From Phytoseiulus persimilis (Eukaryota > Arthropoda > Arachnida > Mesostigmata > Phytoseiidae), in assembly GCA_037576195.1 (NCBI GenBank), contig CM075102.1:1-64000 (forward strand): 64,000 nt of DNA, written 5' to 3'. Below the pieces are notes generated by a model. It saw nothing but the letters and a program-made list of their open reading frames with translations, did no database searches and was not told where the DNA came from. Positions within the stretch are counted from its first letter, which is position 1. Every line of letters starts with the position of its first letter. Positions 20,929 to 32,160 of this stretch are shown one piece after another. A program made the position numbers and the translations under genes.

Positions 20929-21294
20929 TTACATCACAACAAGTGTAGTGATCACAGTTGCGTGGACCTGGAGGAATTTTGTTCCACTTGATGAAACAGG
21001 TGTAGGTGCTGGTGGTTTCTCATGTGTATAGTTATAGGATTCGATAAAGATATCGACTCCTCCAAATGTTTTTCCATTTGGTAACGGGAGAGCCGCAACA
21101 GGAGATGCCCTCTCAATGAAGATTTGATCGCTCATCAAGCAATCGCATGGGAAATAATCGATGTTCAGTACGGATATCATACAGGGTTGTCTCTGTCGGT
21201 TGCACTGCGGGAGGCAATCATCCTCGCACTGGGAGGACGCAGCCGCTTTTGCCGCTACCAGGAGGAGAGCGAACTGCATTATCTGTAATGCCAT
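20929..21294 (-). CDS. Small cysteine-rich ORF with signal peptide, downstream of Copia pol
   Basis: The ORF has 121 codons, in the element's sense orientation, immediately after the RNase H remnant. The first ~20 residues form a textbook signal peptide (core MQFALLLVAAKAAA). The mature part has a cysteine-rich block (CEDDCLPQCNRQRQPC), an NYT sequon, a proline-rich stretch and a hydrophobic C-terminus. No family is recognised. It could be a captured secreted host protein or a chance ORF; it shows no resemblance to a known envelope. The hydrophobic tail is compatible with membrane or lipid anchoring, but this is inference. Confidence 0.4.
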   Translation of the reverse strand: MALQIMQFALLLVAAKAAASSQCEDDCLPQCNRQRQPCMISVLNIDYFPCDCLMSDQIFIERASPVAALPLPNGKTFGGVDIFIESYNYTHEKPPAPTPVSSSGTKFLQVHATVITTLVVM

Positions 21295-22072
21295 CTTCTC
21301 TCTGTTCCTTGAGCCAGAAGTATCGTATGGCTGTATTGTAACGTATTGTAACGTTCAGATTCCTGGGCTTCTGTCAACAGTTGGATACAACTTGTGTTGT
21401 CCACGTGGAGAGTCGGAGTGATTCGATGTCCGACTTCCTGTAACAGCCTTCTCGGCTCCAAACAGGTCTTACCCATTTCACTGCATTTCACGATATTGCT
21501 TTCAAAAGGGATGGGAGCGTTATACAGCTTTGGCTTCTTGAAGACCAACATACTGGCGCTCCACCAAATATTTGAGCTGCTCCACTGGTACTGCTCCGAG
21601 TGTTTCTGCAACCACATTACAGCAGGCATCAATCTGGGCGTGAGCACCGCCAGTATACGTGGGACCGTGGTTCCGGGTTTCTGATGGAAACCTCAACGTT
21701 TTTAGACCGACGTTCCATAGGTGGCGTGTTGGCTTGTCTACGTATCTTGACTTTAGTCCAACAGCGTAGGAACTATATCCTCTAGTTCCCACCGCCACGA
21801 ACCTCAAAGCCCCTTCGTGCCTGTGAGTTGAACCTGCCTAGGGGGTCGCTAGTTTCATTTGGTTGTAGTACTACTTATTACATTGTAGGCTATCCCTGCC
21901 TCAAAATGGTTCGGCTTCTTTAAGGTACCTTTGTCTCTTAAATTGTACTTGCTTCCCTCGATTTGTCCCTCCATCCTTGCCGAGCTCTGGTTTCTGGTGC
22001 GTCCGCGCGGTTCTCTGGCAGGAGAGGCTTCATCGCCGGGTACCGAACCCGATGCGATGGCTCGCTCGTCGT

Positions 22073-24118
22073 CTACGTTCCTTTCTTCTTCCAAGTTGTC
22101 GTCATCACCGGTGCTGTCTGGCTCACTGGTGTCGTTGGGTGAGGGATCCGCTTCCTGTTCTTTTTCTTCATCCATAGGAGGCCCGTTGATATTCGCTTGA
22201 ACCTCTTGGGGAATTCCCGTACCCGATCGAAGACTTCTAGCTTATTCTGGAGGAAGTAGGTTTCTCGGAATCGGCTATGATTATCGGTCAATGTCTTGAA
22301 AGCGTTATGTCTGCCGCAGGAAGGCGTACTGACGAAACAGACATCGCTCTTGATCCATCCGTTACGAGGGGCAAGTGAGCCGCTGAGTTCCGGCCGATAG
22401 CTAGCTCTGGGCATTTTTCCTTTGACGCAGCTGTCAAAGCTGAGGAAATCTTTGATTACGTCATATCCTTGACGTTGTAGCATTGACTTGAGCCGTCCGG
22501 CGCTGAAATGAGCGAAATTCCGGTGCATTTTAGTGAGGCTGACCTTTTTCTTCGGTTTGATGCCTTCGGCGTTGTATTCTTCGGCGGAGTCCACGGCATA
22601 CAGGGGGTAAAGGCCATCCCTCCTTGTTGCTTGAATGGACGTCTTCCCTCGAGTCATGATGATAGAATTCCGGGAGATCCTGATCTCAAACTTGTCATCT
22701 GCGAGCTTTGAGACCGATATGAGATTTCGGCGGAGTTTCGAAACGTACAGCACCTCATTCAGCTGGATCGACACTGGCTTTCCTTCTTGAATGAGTGTCA
22801 CGTAAACAGTTCCGGACCCAGGAGCTCTCAGGGTCCGGGAACCTCCCAATCTCACTTTGCGTGACTGGTGGAATGCTGCGTAGTGCGTCATGTGCTCTAG
22901 AGAATTACACATGTGAAAATTGGTACCGGAGTCCACCACATATTCGTTGTCAGGTGTCGTAATATGGGACTCTACAATCTCCATCTCACAGTTCAGGATC
23001 TCAACCACATCAGCTTCTGTATGATGTGCACTATGTTGTTGTCGATGGCGGTTGAAGCATTTCATTCCGCCGCGCCGTGGCTGCTGGTTGCGCCGAGGTT
23101 GCTGCGGGCGTTGATATCGATTCTCCACTCGAGTTCCACTTCCACTTGGAGCGTTGCATCGCGTAATCATGTGTCCAGAATGACCGCAACCGTAGTAGTC
23201 ATTTTCTGATGTGCTGGTCATTGTCCCGTTTACGCTTGACCTCTCGCTGAATGTCCCTCGGTTGTGTTGTCTCTCTGATGGAGTCCGAAGACGCGAGAAC
23301 AGGGCTGTCACTTCACTGGTATCGAATCTACCGCGCCGTATTGCCTCCATCGCGATAGCAGATGTTAGATGGACAAGAGACTGAGCTGACTCATCTCTTG
23401 CAGTGAAACTTTGCTTGAAAGATTCCCAATTCGGGGGCAAACTTGCCAGCAGAATCGTGATTTTCAAATCAGAAGGCAAGGAGACCCCTAGGGCCTCGCA
23501 GCGGCTTAAGATCTTATTGAACCTGAGAAGATTCTCACCAGCGCTTTTGTTGGACAGATACATGTAGGAAGTGAACTTCGACAGTGCCACTCTCTTCAGC
23601 CCTCCGTTGGCATTGTTGAAACGTCCAGTGATTTCTCTCCACATTTCTGGAGCATCCACTGTTTCTGAATTGGCGTGGAAGAGCGAGACCGCAAGATCGG
23701 AATGAAGCGATGCGAACAGAGTGCAGCGTGCAGCTCGATTTCCTGCATCGAATTTTCTCTTCTGGATTTTCGCGGCCTGACTATTTGCAGTGGATGGCGG
23801 TGGTATCAGGTTTCCCATCGTCACATCTAAAGCAAACGGATCGGCATCCAGAGCTGCCGATATCATTACTCGCCACTCTGTGTAGTTCGCTCCGTCGAGT
23901 CTGAGCTTTAAAAGGTCTTCTGCTCGGTGTCTTGAACCCATGTTGAACTCGTTCAGGTCCTTGTCGGTGTCGTCCGTTGCTCCGACACTCTTCCTGCTGA
24001 AGTCCAATGCTTCGTCGCCTGTCTTCGCCGAATGTCCTGGCATTTCATCTCCAACCTCACTAAAGCCGTGGGAGCTACTGGAATCTTCCTGTGTTCGTTG
24101 ACTCTCTGTTGGATCCAT
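22073..24118 (-). CDS. Copia Gag with protease and start of integrase
   Basis: A 681-codon frame starts at 24118, just inside the 5' LTR. The middle (about residues 65-270) resembles the UBN2-type Copia gag, with EMWREITGRFNN and LLASLPPNWESFKQSF. A cysteine/histidine knuckle-like CGHSGHMITRC follows near residue 315, and the protease region has VVDSGTNFHM near residue 395. The next stretch (MHRNFAHFSAGRLKSML, near residue 530) corresponds to the pre-integrase GAG-pre-integrase domain. The C-terminal end no longer resembles integrase. In the family Gag packages the element RNA, which may explain why this copy could still be a substrate. Confidence 0.8.
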   Translation of the reverse strand: MDPTESQRTQEDSSSSHGFSEVGDEMPGHSAKTGDEALDFSRKSVGATDDTDKDLNEFNMGSRHRAEDLLKLRLDGANYTEWRVMISAALDADPFALDVTMGNLIPPPSTANSQAAKIQKRKFDAGNRAARCTLFASLHSDLAVSLFHANSETVDAPEMWREITGRFNNANGGLKRVALSKFTSYMYLSNKSAGENLLRFNKILSRCEALGVSLPSDLKITILLASLPPNWESFKQSFTARDESAQSLVHLTSAIAMEAIRRGRFDTSEVTALFSRLRTPSERQHNRGTFSERSSVNGTMTSTSENDYYGCGHSGHMITRCNAPSGSGTRVENRYQRPQQPRRNQQPRRGGMKCFNRHRQQHSAHHTEADVVEILNCEMEIVESHITTPDNEYVVDSGTNFHMCNSLEHMTHYAAFHQSRKVRLGGSRTLRAPGSGTVYVTLIQEGKPVSIQLNEVLYVSKLRRNLISVSKLADDKFEIRISRNSIIMTRGKTSIQATRRDGLYPLYAVDSAEEYNAEGIKPKKKVSLTKMHRNFAHFSAGRLKSMLQRQGYDVIKDFLSFDSCVKGKMPRASYRPELSGSLAPRNGWIKSDVCFVSTPSCGRHNAFKTLTDNHSRFRETYFLQNKLEVFDRVREFPKRFKRISTGLLWMKKKNRKRIPHPTTPVSQTAPVMTTTWKKKGT

Positions 24119-24241
24119 TTTCTTGTCGCACCTCGATGTACCTTCACCGGCAGGTTACTACACGCGAGAGTCACACACACACTTCACAGTGTTCACTTCC
24201 AAACGACAGTGTCCACAGAGTCGTATCGTGCTGATAACGAA

Positions 24242-24544
24242 TGTTGGATATTCGTTCCCTGAAGTCAGTCGGCAGACACCGATCTGGAAGTTCTCTGGAA
24301 GCTGGAAGATCACGGCACGAAATAAACAGACAGAGTTCCGGTTAGGGAATGCGTAGCTCCTCAAGAGCGAAGCTCCTTTATTGCAGTATTTATACTTGGC
24401 GGGAAAGCGTGAGCTGACCGCGGCCAAAGCTAAGTGTCTAAGCCCGGTGGCGTAATCACGCACAGGGCTTGTCCTTGTCCCCGTTACGGGTGTGAGTAGT
24501 TGAGACATGTTTCAGATACTGAAGTGTAACGATATTTCTCAACA
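24242..24544 (-). repeat. 5' LTR of the young Copia element
   Basis: It is the same length as the left copy, with two substitutions between them. The satellite resumes immediately afterwards, beginning with the duplicated GTTTG. Confidence 0.95.
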
Positions 24545-26063
24545 GTTTGACCCTGTAAATCACGCTGAATGATGTTCCAGCGTAATCTTGATACATTGTT
24601 ATTTCATCCGAATCAACGTCAGACTGGATGATTCCAACGGGAACTCGACCGATCCTCTAGTTTGACCCTGTAGGTCACGCTGAACGATGTTCCAGGATAA
24701 ACTGAGGACACAAATTTCCCATTCGAATCAACGCAAGACTGATCGACCCCGACGGAAACTCGACCGATCTTCTAGTTTGACCCTGTAGATCACGCTGAAC
24801 GATGTTCCAGGATAAACTGAGGACACAAATTTCCCATTCGAATCAACGCAAGACTGATCGACCCCGACGGAAACTCGACCGATCTTCTAGTTTGACCCTG
24901 TAGATCACGCTGAACGATGTTCCAGGATAAACTGAGGACACAAATTCCCCATTCGAATCAACGCAAGACCGATCCATTCCGACGGAAACTCGACCGATCC
25001 TCTAGTTTGGCCCTGTGGATCACGCTGAACGGTATTCTAGGGTAATCTGAGAGCAATGCTCTTTCATCCGAATCAGCTTCAGACTGAATGATTGCGATGA
25101 AAACTCGACCGATCCTCTAGTTTGACCCTGTAAATCACGCTGAATGATGTTCCAGCGTAATCTTAATACATTGTTATTTCGTCCGAATCAACGTCAGACT
25201 GGATGATTCCAACGGGAACTCACCGATCCTCTAGTTTGACCCTGTAGATCACGCTGAACGATGTTCCAGGATAAACTGAGGACACAAATGTCCCATTCGA
25301 ATCAACGCAAGACCGATCCATTCCGACGGAAACTCGACCGATCCTCTAGTTTGACCCTGTAGATCACGCTGAACGATGTTCCAGCGTGATCTGGGAACAT
25401 TGTTCCTTACCCCGAATCAACTTCAGACTGAACGATTCCGACGAGAACTCGACCGATCCCTCAGTTCGACCCTGTGGATCACGGTGAACGGTGTTCCAGG
25501 GTGATCTGAGAACATTGTTCGCTCATCGGAATCATTTTCAGACCGGGCAATTCCGACGGAAACTCGACCAATCCTCTAGTTTGACGGTGTGGATCACGCT
25601 AAACGATGTTCCAGCGTAATCTGAATACAGAGATTTTTCATCCGGATCAAAGTCGACCGATCCTCTAGTTTGACCCTGTAAATCACGCTGAACAATGTTC
25701 CAGCGTGATCTGAGGACACGATTTTTCCATTCGAATCAACGCAAGACTGATCCATCCCGACGGAAACTCCACCGATCCTCTAGTTTGACCCTGTGAGATC
25801 ACGCTGAACAATGCTCCAGAGTAATCCGAGAAGATTGTTCCCTAATCCGAATCAACTCCAGACCAGGTGATTCCGACGGAAACTGGACCGATCCTCTAGT
25901 TTGACCCTGTAAATCACGCTGAACGATGTTCCAGAGTAATCCGAGAACATTCTCCCCTCATCGGAATCATTTTCAGACTGGGCGACTCCGACGAAAACTC
26001 GACCGATCCTCCAGTTTGACCCTGCAGATCACGCTGAACGATGGTTCAGCGTAATCTGAGGAC
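24545..26063 (+). repeat. 115-bp satellite array, right part
   Basis: About 13 further copies of the same monomer continue after the Copia insertion. Near-identical neighbours at about 24665-24985 (three copies with GGATAAACTGAGGACACAAAT) show local recent amplification. The array stops where the Gypsy LTR begins at 26064 and is not seen again on its far side. Confidence 0.95.
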
Positions 26064-26221
26064 TGTTGGGACCTGAGGCTAGCCCGGTCCTGCTTCGTTG
26101 TAAAACATGCAAATAAAAGTGAGCGGCCATATTGGCCACGATTCATTCTGCACTAGATTCCGGCCTCGTGTGTGTCCGCTCCCTTAGTCTCTCTTCTAGA
26201 GCTTGTCTAGAGAACCCAACA
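26064..26221 (+). repeat. 5' LTR of the Gypsy element with triplication
   Basis: It starts TGTTGGGACCTGAGG and ends GAGAACCCAACA. It contains AATAAA near 26111 and matches 33173-33330 at all but about four positions. Confidence 0.9.
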
Positions 26222-28326
26222 TTGGCGCAGCCGGCAAGTCGTTAAATCGAGTATCAGAAGATGAAAGGGAAGCTTCACGATGAGTCGACTAGGGACGAGT
26301 ACGAGGCACTGCTAAGTTCTCGAGTGCAGGTCCGGCGTGCTGCGACAACGCGTTGCAAAGCCGTCAACGACCTATTCGAATGTACCACAGAGGTTAGTCC
26401 CGTGTCCCGTTACAGTCTTCGCGGAGAAAGCCACTTTGACCGAGCTCAGAGGAAGATTGATGGACCTCGACGCGAATTTGGAAAGGCCACCGGTGGCGCC
26501 CACGACGGAAGAGGAGAGGAATGACCGGGATACGTTCTCAGATCGGTGTTTAGAATACGAGTTGACGATCAACACGGCGTTGGGCAAGCTTGAGTTCTTG
26601 GCTACAGGGCCTGTCGCTCTCGGCAAAGAGGTCAACGTGGCCTCCGACTCCAAAACGTTCCAACCTTTGACGGTCCAGGATCAAGCCGTGGTTCTCACAA
26701 ACGTTCTCAAATTGGTAGGACCGTTCTCTTATGACTCGTCCAAGACGTTCAAAGTGTGGATGGAGCGCAATGACCAAGTGCTTCAGTCGTATTGCACCTG
26801 TGACGAGGAACGCGCCCAAATCGTTCTTCGGGCCTTGGGTCATGCGGAGTACCGTCAGCTCGTTGCTCGAATCTCCCCACGCTCGCCAGAGGATGTGCCA
26901 TTCGAGGAATTGAAGATCTTACTGCAAGGAATGTTCGGTCATCGTCAGAGTTTGTTCCGGCGTCGCCATGACACGTTGCCAGTAGATCGGCTGGCGACGG
27001 GTATGCGGTGCCGGGAGCTGATTGACAATGCGAATCTCAAGGGGATGAGTTTGAGTTCGACACCTTGTCACTGACGCAGTTCAAAGTCTTCATCCTTCTA
27101 CTGTCAATTCCTGATGCATCATACCAGCAGCTACGGGCCGTGATCACACGGACCTTGGATGACAAGCCCGAGATAACCATCGACGGTTTACGGTCGGTAC
27201 TGGAGCGCCACGAAACTCGAACAAGCGATTCGAAAATCGACGATAACACGGGCGCGCTTGCAAGGGAAGTGGGGATAGCTAAAATGTCTACTCATCCGAA
27301 GCGTTCTGTGCCCGAGATGCAAACACGCCGACCGCTGGTTCGACAGGCGACTCGGAAGACAAAGGTTGGGCCTTGCTGGGGCTGTGGCGAAGGACATCCG
27401 CGGAGAGCTTGCCCGCACAAAAAAAACGGATTGCTAAGAATGCCACAGAAGGGGTCACCTAGCCAAGGTTCGCCGCTCGAAGAAGGTTCGGGCGAATTAG
27501 GTGCAGATTTCATCGGTGCTGCCTCGTCACGAACTCGCCGAAGGTCGGAAATTCGTCGGAATACGAGTCGATGGCTGTCTGATTCCCTCCCGAGCTGATT
27601 GTGGAGCTGACGTCTCGACAGTCACGTTGGCAGCCTGGAAGCGTTTGGGGTCCCCGTCGCTGCAGCAGCTTGTAGATCGGTGCACGCAAGCAGATGGGAA
27701 GGAGTTGGTCTCAAACGGCTACTTCAAGGCAGATTTTCAGTACGGCGGTCGTCGGTGCGAGGAACATATCCTAGTTCAGCCGTCCGGGTCCAGCAACCTA
27801 CTCTGTGGCCGTGTTCTCGAGAGATTGGGAATACTCGTTTGGACGACGGAACAACCGGGACCAGAAATCGCTGCGGTCTCAACGCCGCGGTACGCAACGT
27901 CTCTCCAGGCTCGTTTCCCGTCGTTGTTCGAGAAAGGGCTCGGCTGTTGTTCGAAGCTGGAAGCCAAGTTGTACCTTCATGAAGGAGCCGTACCGGTGCA
28001 TCTCCCGCCGCGACCCATCGCCGTCGCTTTCAAGGAGCAAGTCGACCAGGAGCTGGACCGGCTACTCGGGAACGGTACCTCACGCTCAGTGGAGTAGTCC
28101 AACTGGGCCACCCCTATCGTGGTGATCAAGAAACCTGACGGAAGTCTTCGAGTCTGCGCAGATTACTCAACGGGCCTAAATGCGGCGTTGAAAGACTTGA
28201 ACCACCCTCTGCCTAATATGGAAGAGATCATGGCGAAGTTTTCGGGCAACAAGCTATTCTCGCAGCTCGATCAATCGGATGCATATTTGCGGCTGAAATT
28301 GGACTAAGAAAGCCAGCAGTAAACCT

Positions 28327-31300
28327 CGATCGCAACTCACCGTTGCGATCGTGGCTTGTTCTGGGCTGTTCCAGTATCAGCGGCTGGTGTTCGGCCCGAA
28401 AACGGCGCCGGCGATTCTCCAGAAGGCGATAGAACGAGCGCTGGTCGGTCTGGAAGGTACTCTGTTGTACCTTGACGACATTCTGATCATGGGGTAAGAC
28501 CCCGAAACGCATGATCACCGCCTCAACGAAGTACCACAAAGGCTTGAGGAGTGGGGGTTCCGCTTGCGTTTAAAAAAGTGCAGCTTCGCGCAACCGACGG
28601 TGAAATACCTCGGACTCATCGTATCCGAGAAGGGGATCGAGGCCGACCCGAAGCGAGTGGCGGTTATCCAAACACTGCCCTCACCGACGTCTAAAAAAGA
28701 GGTTCGTTCCCTCCTCGGCCTCATTGACTACTACGGGAAATTCGTAAACCATCTTCTTACCTACAAAGCCCCACTCGAGAGACTACTGGCGAAGGAAGCG
28801 CAGTACGTTCGGACGAAAGAGCACGAGCAGTGTCTCACAAAGATCAAGGGTCTCCTGAGCGGTCCCTTGCTGCTAGCACACCACGACCCAAGGCAAACGC
28901 TGATCATAGCGGCAGATGCTAGCCCCACTGGTATCGGTGGTGTGCTCTTACAGCGCTACCCGGGCGGGAATGAGAAAGCCGTGTACCACATGTCAAAGTC
29001 GCTCACCAAAACTCAGCAGAACTACAGCCAGGTCGAGAAAGAAGCGCTGGCGTTGGTAACGGCGGTCGAACGGTTCAAGCGGTTTGTGTGGGGTCGGTAC
29101 TTCATCCTACAGACCGACCACCAGCCACTCGTGGTGCTCTTCAACCCGGCCAGCATGAAGGGTTTGTCCTACCGTACCGCGGCCAGGTTGCGGCGATGGG
29201 CACTTCGGCTCATAGGGTTCGACTTCGACATCGAGTACGTGCGGACGGGTGACTTCGGCCACGCGGATGCCTTGTCGCGGTTAATTCAAGAAGCACGAGC
29301 CGACGCTGCTGATCCGGAGTTGGAGCAAGTGGTAGCCCCCATCGACGCTTCAGGTGTGGAACATCTCCAAGCAATCGTGTGCAATGCGCTAGAGTCGCAA
29401 CGTTGTCGAGACCGTACGGCCCGGGAGACGGCAGAGGATCCGGTTCTGTCCAAGGTATGGAGAAAGTGACGGAGGGCTGGTCTCCGGACGACAAGAAAGA
29501 TGCGGTCCTTCGTCCATTTGCGCTTATCGCAGATTCGTTGTGCTGTTCTGAGGGAGTCCTGCTCCATGGCAACCGGGTCGTGATGCCCATGACTCTCAAC
29601 CGCAAGATCGCAACTCACCGTTGCGATCGTGGTTTGTTCTGGGCTGTTCCAGTATCAGCGGCTGGTGTTCGGCCTGAAAACGGCGCCGGCGATTCTCCAG
29701 AAGGCGATAGAACAAGCGCTGGTCGGTCTGGAAGGTACTCTGTTGTACCTTGACGACATTCTGATCATGGGTGAAGACCCCGAAACGCATGATCACCGCC
29801 TCAACGAAGTACTACAAAGGCTTGAGGAGTGGGGGTTCCGCTTGCGTTTAGAAAAGTGCAGCTTCGCGCAACCGACGGTGAAATACCTCGGACTCATCGT
29901 ATCCGAGAAGGGGATCGAGGCCGACCCGAAGCGAGTGGCGGTTATCCAAACACTGCCCTCACCGACGTCTAAAAAAGAGGTTCGTTCCCTCCTCGGCCTC
30001 ATTGACTACTACGGGAAATTCGTAAACCATCTTCTTACCTACAAAGCCCCACTCGAGAGACTACTGGCGAAGGAAGCGCAGTACGTTCGGACGAAAGAGC
30101 ACGAGCAGTGTCTCACAAAGATCAAGGGTCTCCTGAGCGGTCCCTTGCTGCTAGCACACCACGACCCAAGGCAAACGCTGATCATAGCGGCAGATGCTAG
30201 CCCCACTGGTATCGGTGATGTGCTCTTACAGCGCTACCCGGGCGGGAATGAGAAAGCCGTGTACCACATGTCAAAGTCGCTCACCAAAACTCAGCAGAAC
30301 TACAGCCAGGTCGAGAAAGAAGCGCTGGCGTTGGTAACGGCGGTCGAACGGTTCAAGCGGTTTGTGTGGGGTCGGTACTTCATCCTACAGACCGACCACC
30401 AGCCAGTCGTGGTGCTCTTCAACCCGGCCAGGATGAAGGGTTTGTCCGACCGTACCGCGGCCAGGTTGCGGCGATGGGCACTTCGGCTCATAGGGTTCGA
30501 CTTCGACATCGAGTACGTGCGGACGGGTGACTTCGGCCACGCGGATGCCTTGTCGCGGTTAATTCAAGGAGCACGAGCCGACGCTGTTGATCCGGAGTTG
30601 GAGCAAGTGGTAGCCCCCATCGACGCTTCAGGTGTGGAACATCTCCAAGCAATCGTGTGCAATGCGCTAGAGTCGCAACGTTGTCGAGACCGTACGGCCC
30701 GGGAGACGGCAGAGGATCCGGTTCTGTCCAAGGTATGGAGAAAGTGACGGAGGGCTGGTCTCCGGACGACAAGAAAGATGCGGTCCTTCGTCCATTTGCG
30801 CTTATCGCAGATTCGTTGTGCTGTTCTGAGGGAGTCCTGCTCCATGGCAACCGGGTCGTGATGCCCATGACTCTCAACCGCACGATCGCAACTCACCGTT
30901 GCGATCGTGGTTTGTTCTGGGCTGTTCCAGTATCAGCGGCTGGTGTTCGGCCTGAAAACGGCGCCGGCGATTCTCCAGAAGGCGATAGAACAAGCGCTGG
31001 TCGGTCTGGAAGGTACTCTGTTGTACCTTGACGACATTCTGATCATGGGGTAAGACCCCGAAACGCATGATCACCGCCTCAACGAAGTACTACAAAGGCT
31101 TGAGGAGTGGGGGTTCCGCTTGCGTTTAGAAAAGTGCAGCTTCGCGCAACCGACGGTGAAATACCTCGGACTCATCGTATCCGAGAAGGGGATCGAGGCC
31201 GACCCGAAGCGAGTGGCGGTTATCCAAACACTGCCCTCACCGACGTCTAAAAAAGAGGTTCGTTCCCTCCTCGGCCTCATTGACTACTACGGGAAATTCG

Positions 31301-32160
31301 TAAACCATCTTCTTACCTACAAAGCCCCACTCGAGAGACTACTGGCGAAGGAAGCGCAGTACGTTCGGACGAAAGAGCACGAGCAGTGTCTCACAAAGAT
31401 CAAGGGTCTCCTGAGCGGTCCCTTGCTACTAGCACACCACGACCCAAGGCAAACGCTGATCATAGCGGCAGATGCTAGCCCCACTGGTATCGGTGGTGTG
31501 CTCTTACAGCGCTACCCGGGCGGGAATGAGAAAGCCGTGTACCACATGTCAAAGTCGCTCACCAAAACTCAGCAGAACTACAGCCAGGTCGAGAAAGAAG
31601 CGCTGGCGTTGGTAACGGCGGTCGAACGGTTCAAGCGGTTTGTGTGGGGTCGGTACTTCATCCTACAGACCGACCACCAGCCACTCGTGGTGCTCTTCAA
31701 CCCGGCCAGCATGAAGGGTTTGTCCGACCGTACCGCGGCCAGGTTGCGGCGATGGGCACTTCGGCTCATAGGGTTCGACTTCGACATCGAGTACGTGCGG
31801 ACGGGTGACTTCGGCCACGCGGATGCCTTGTCGCGGTTAATTCAAGGAGCACGAGCCGACGCTGCTGATCCGGAGTTGGAGCAAGTGGTAGCCCCCATCG
31901 ACGCTTCAGGTGTGGAACATCTCCAAGCAATCGTGTGCAATGCGCTAGAGTCGCAACGTTGTCGAGACCGTACGGCCCGGGAGACGGCAGAGGATCCGGT
32001 TCTGTCCAAGGTATGGAGAAAGTGACGGAGGGCTGGTCTCCGGACGACAAGAAAGATGCGGTCCTTCGTCCATTTGCGCTTATCGCAGATTCGTTGTGCT
32101 GTTCTGAGGGAGTCCTGCTCCATGGCAACCGGGTCGTGATGCCCATGACTCTCAAGCCGC
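28327..32160 (+). repeat. Three tandem 1278-bp copies of an RT/RNase H segment
   Basis: Units are 28327-29604, 29605-30882 and 30883-32160, each 1278 bp (426 codons) and nearly identical. Each runs from the RT palm (LYLDDILIMG region) through RNase H (TDHQP region) to a linker ahead of integrase. Each unit opens with ATCGCAACTCACCGTTGCGAT, a short inverted repeat around ACTCACCGT. The third unit runs on into the integrase. Confidence 0.95.

Larger units (their letters stand above)
16073..24544 (-). mobile_element. Young Copia LTR element carrying ~4.5 kb of extra sequence
   Basis: Two 303-bp LTRs (16073-16375 and 24242-24544) differ at only two positions, and the target duplication GTTTG (16068-16072 and 24545-24549) lies in the satellite. 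Orientation is -: a purine tract sits beside the left (3') LTR at about 16376-16384, and a GTTATCAGCAC primer-site-like sequence beside the right (5') LTR. From the 5' end the parts are gag-protease-integrase start (24118-22073), remnants of RT/RNase H (about 22070-21300), a small secreted-type ORF (21294-20929), then an unrecognised 4.5-kb block with + strand frames. The element is recent by its LTRs but its pol is broken (several breaks and missing parts), so it was probably moved in trans. Confidence 0.9.
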
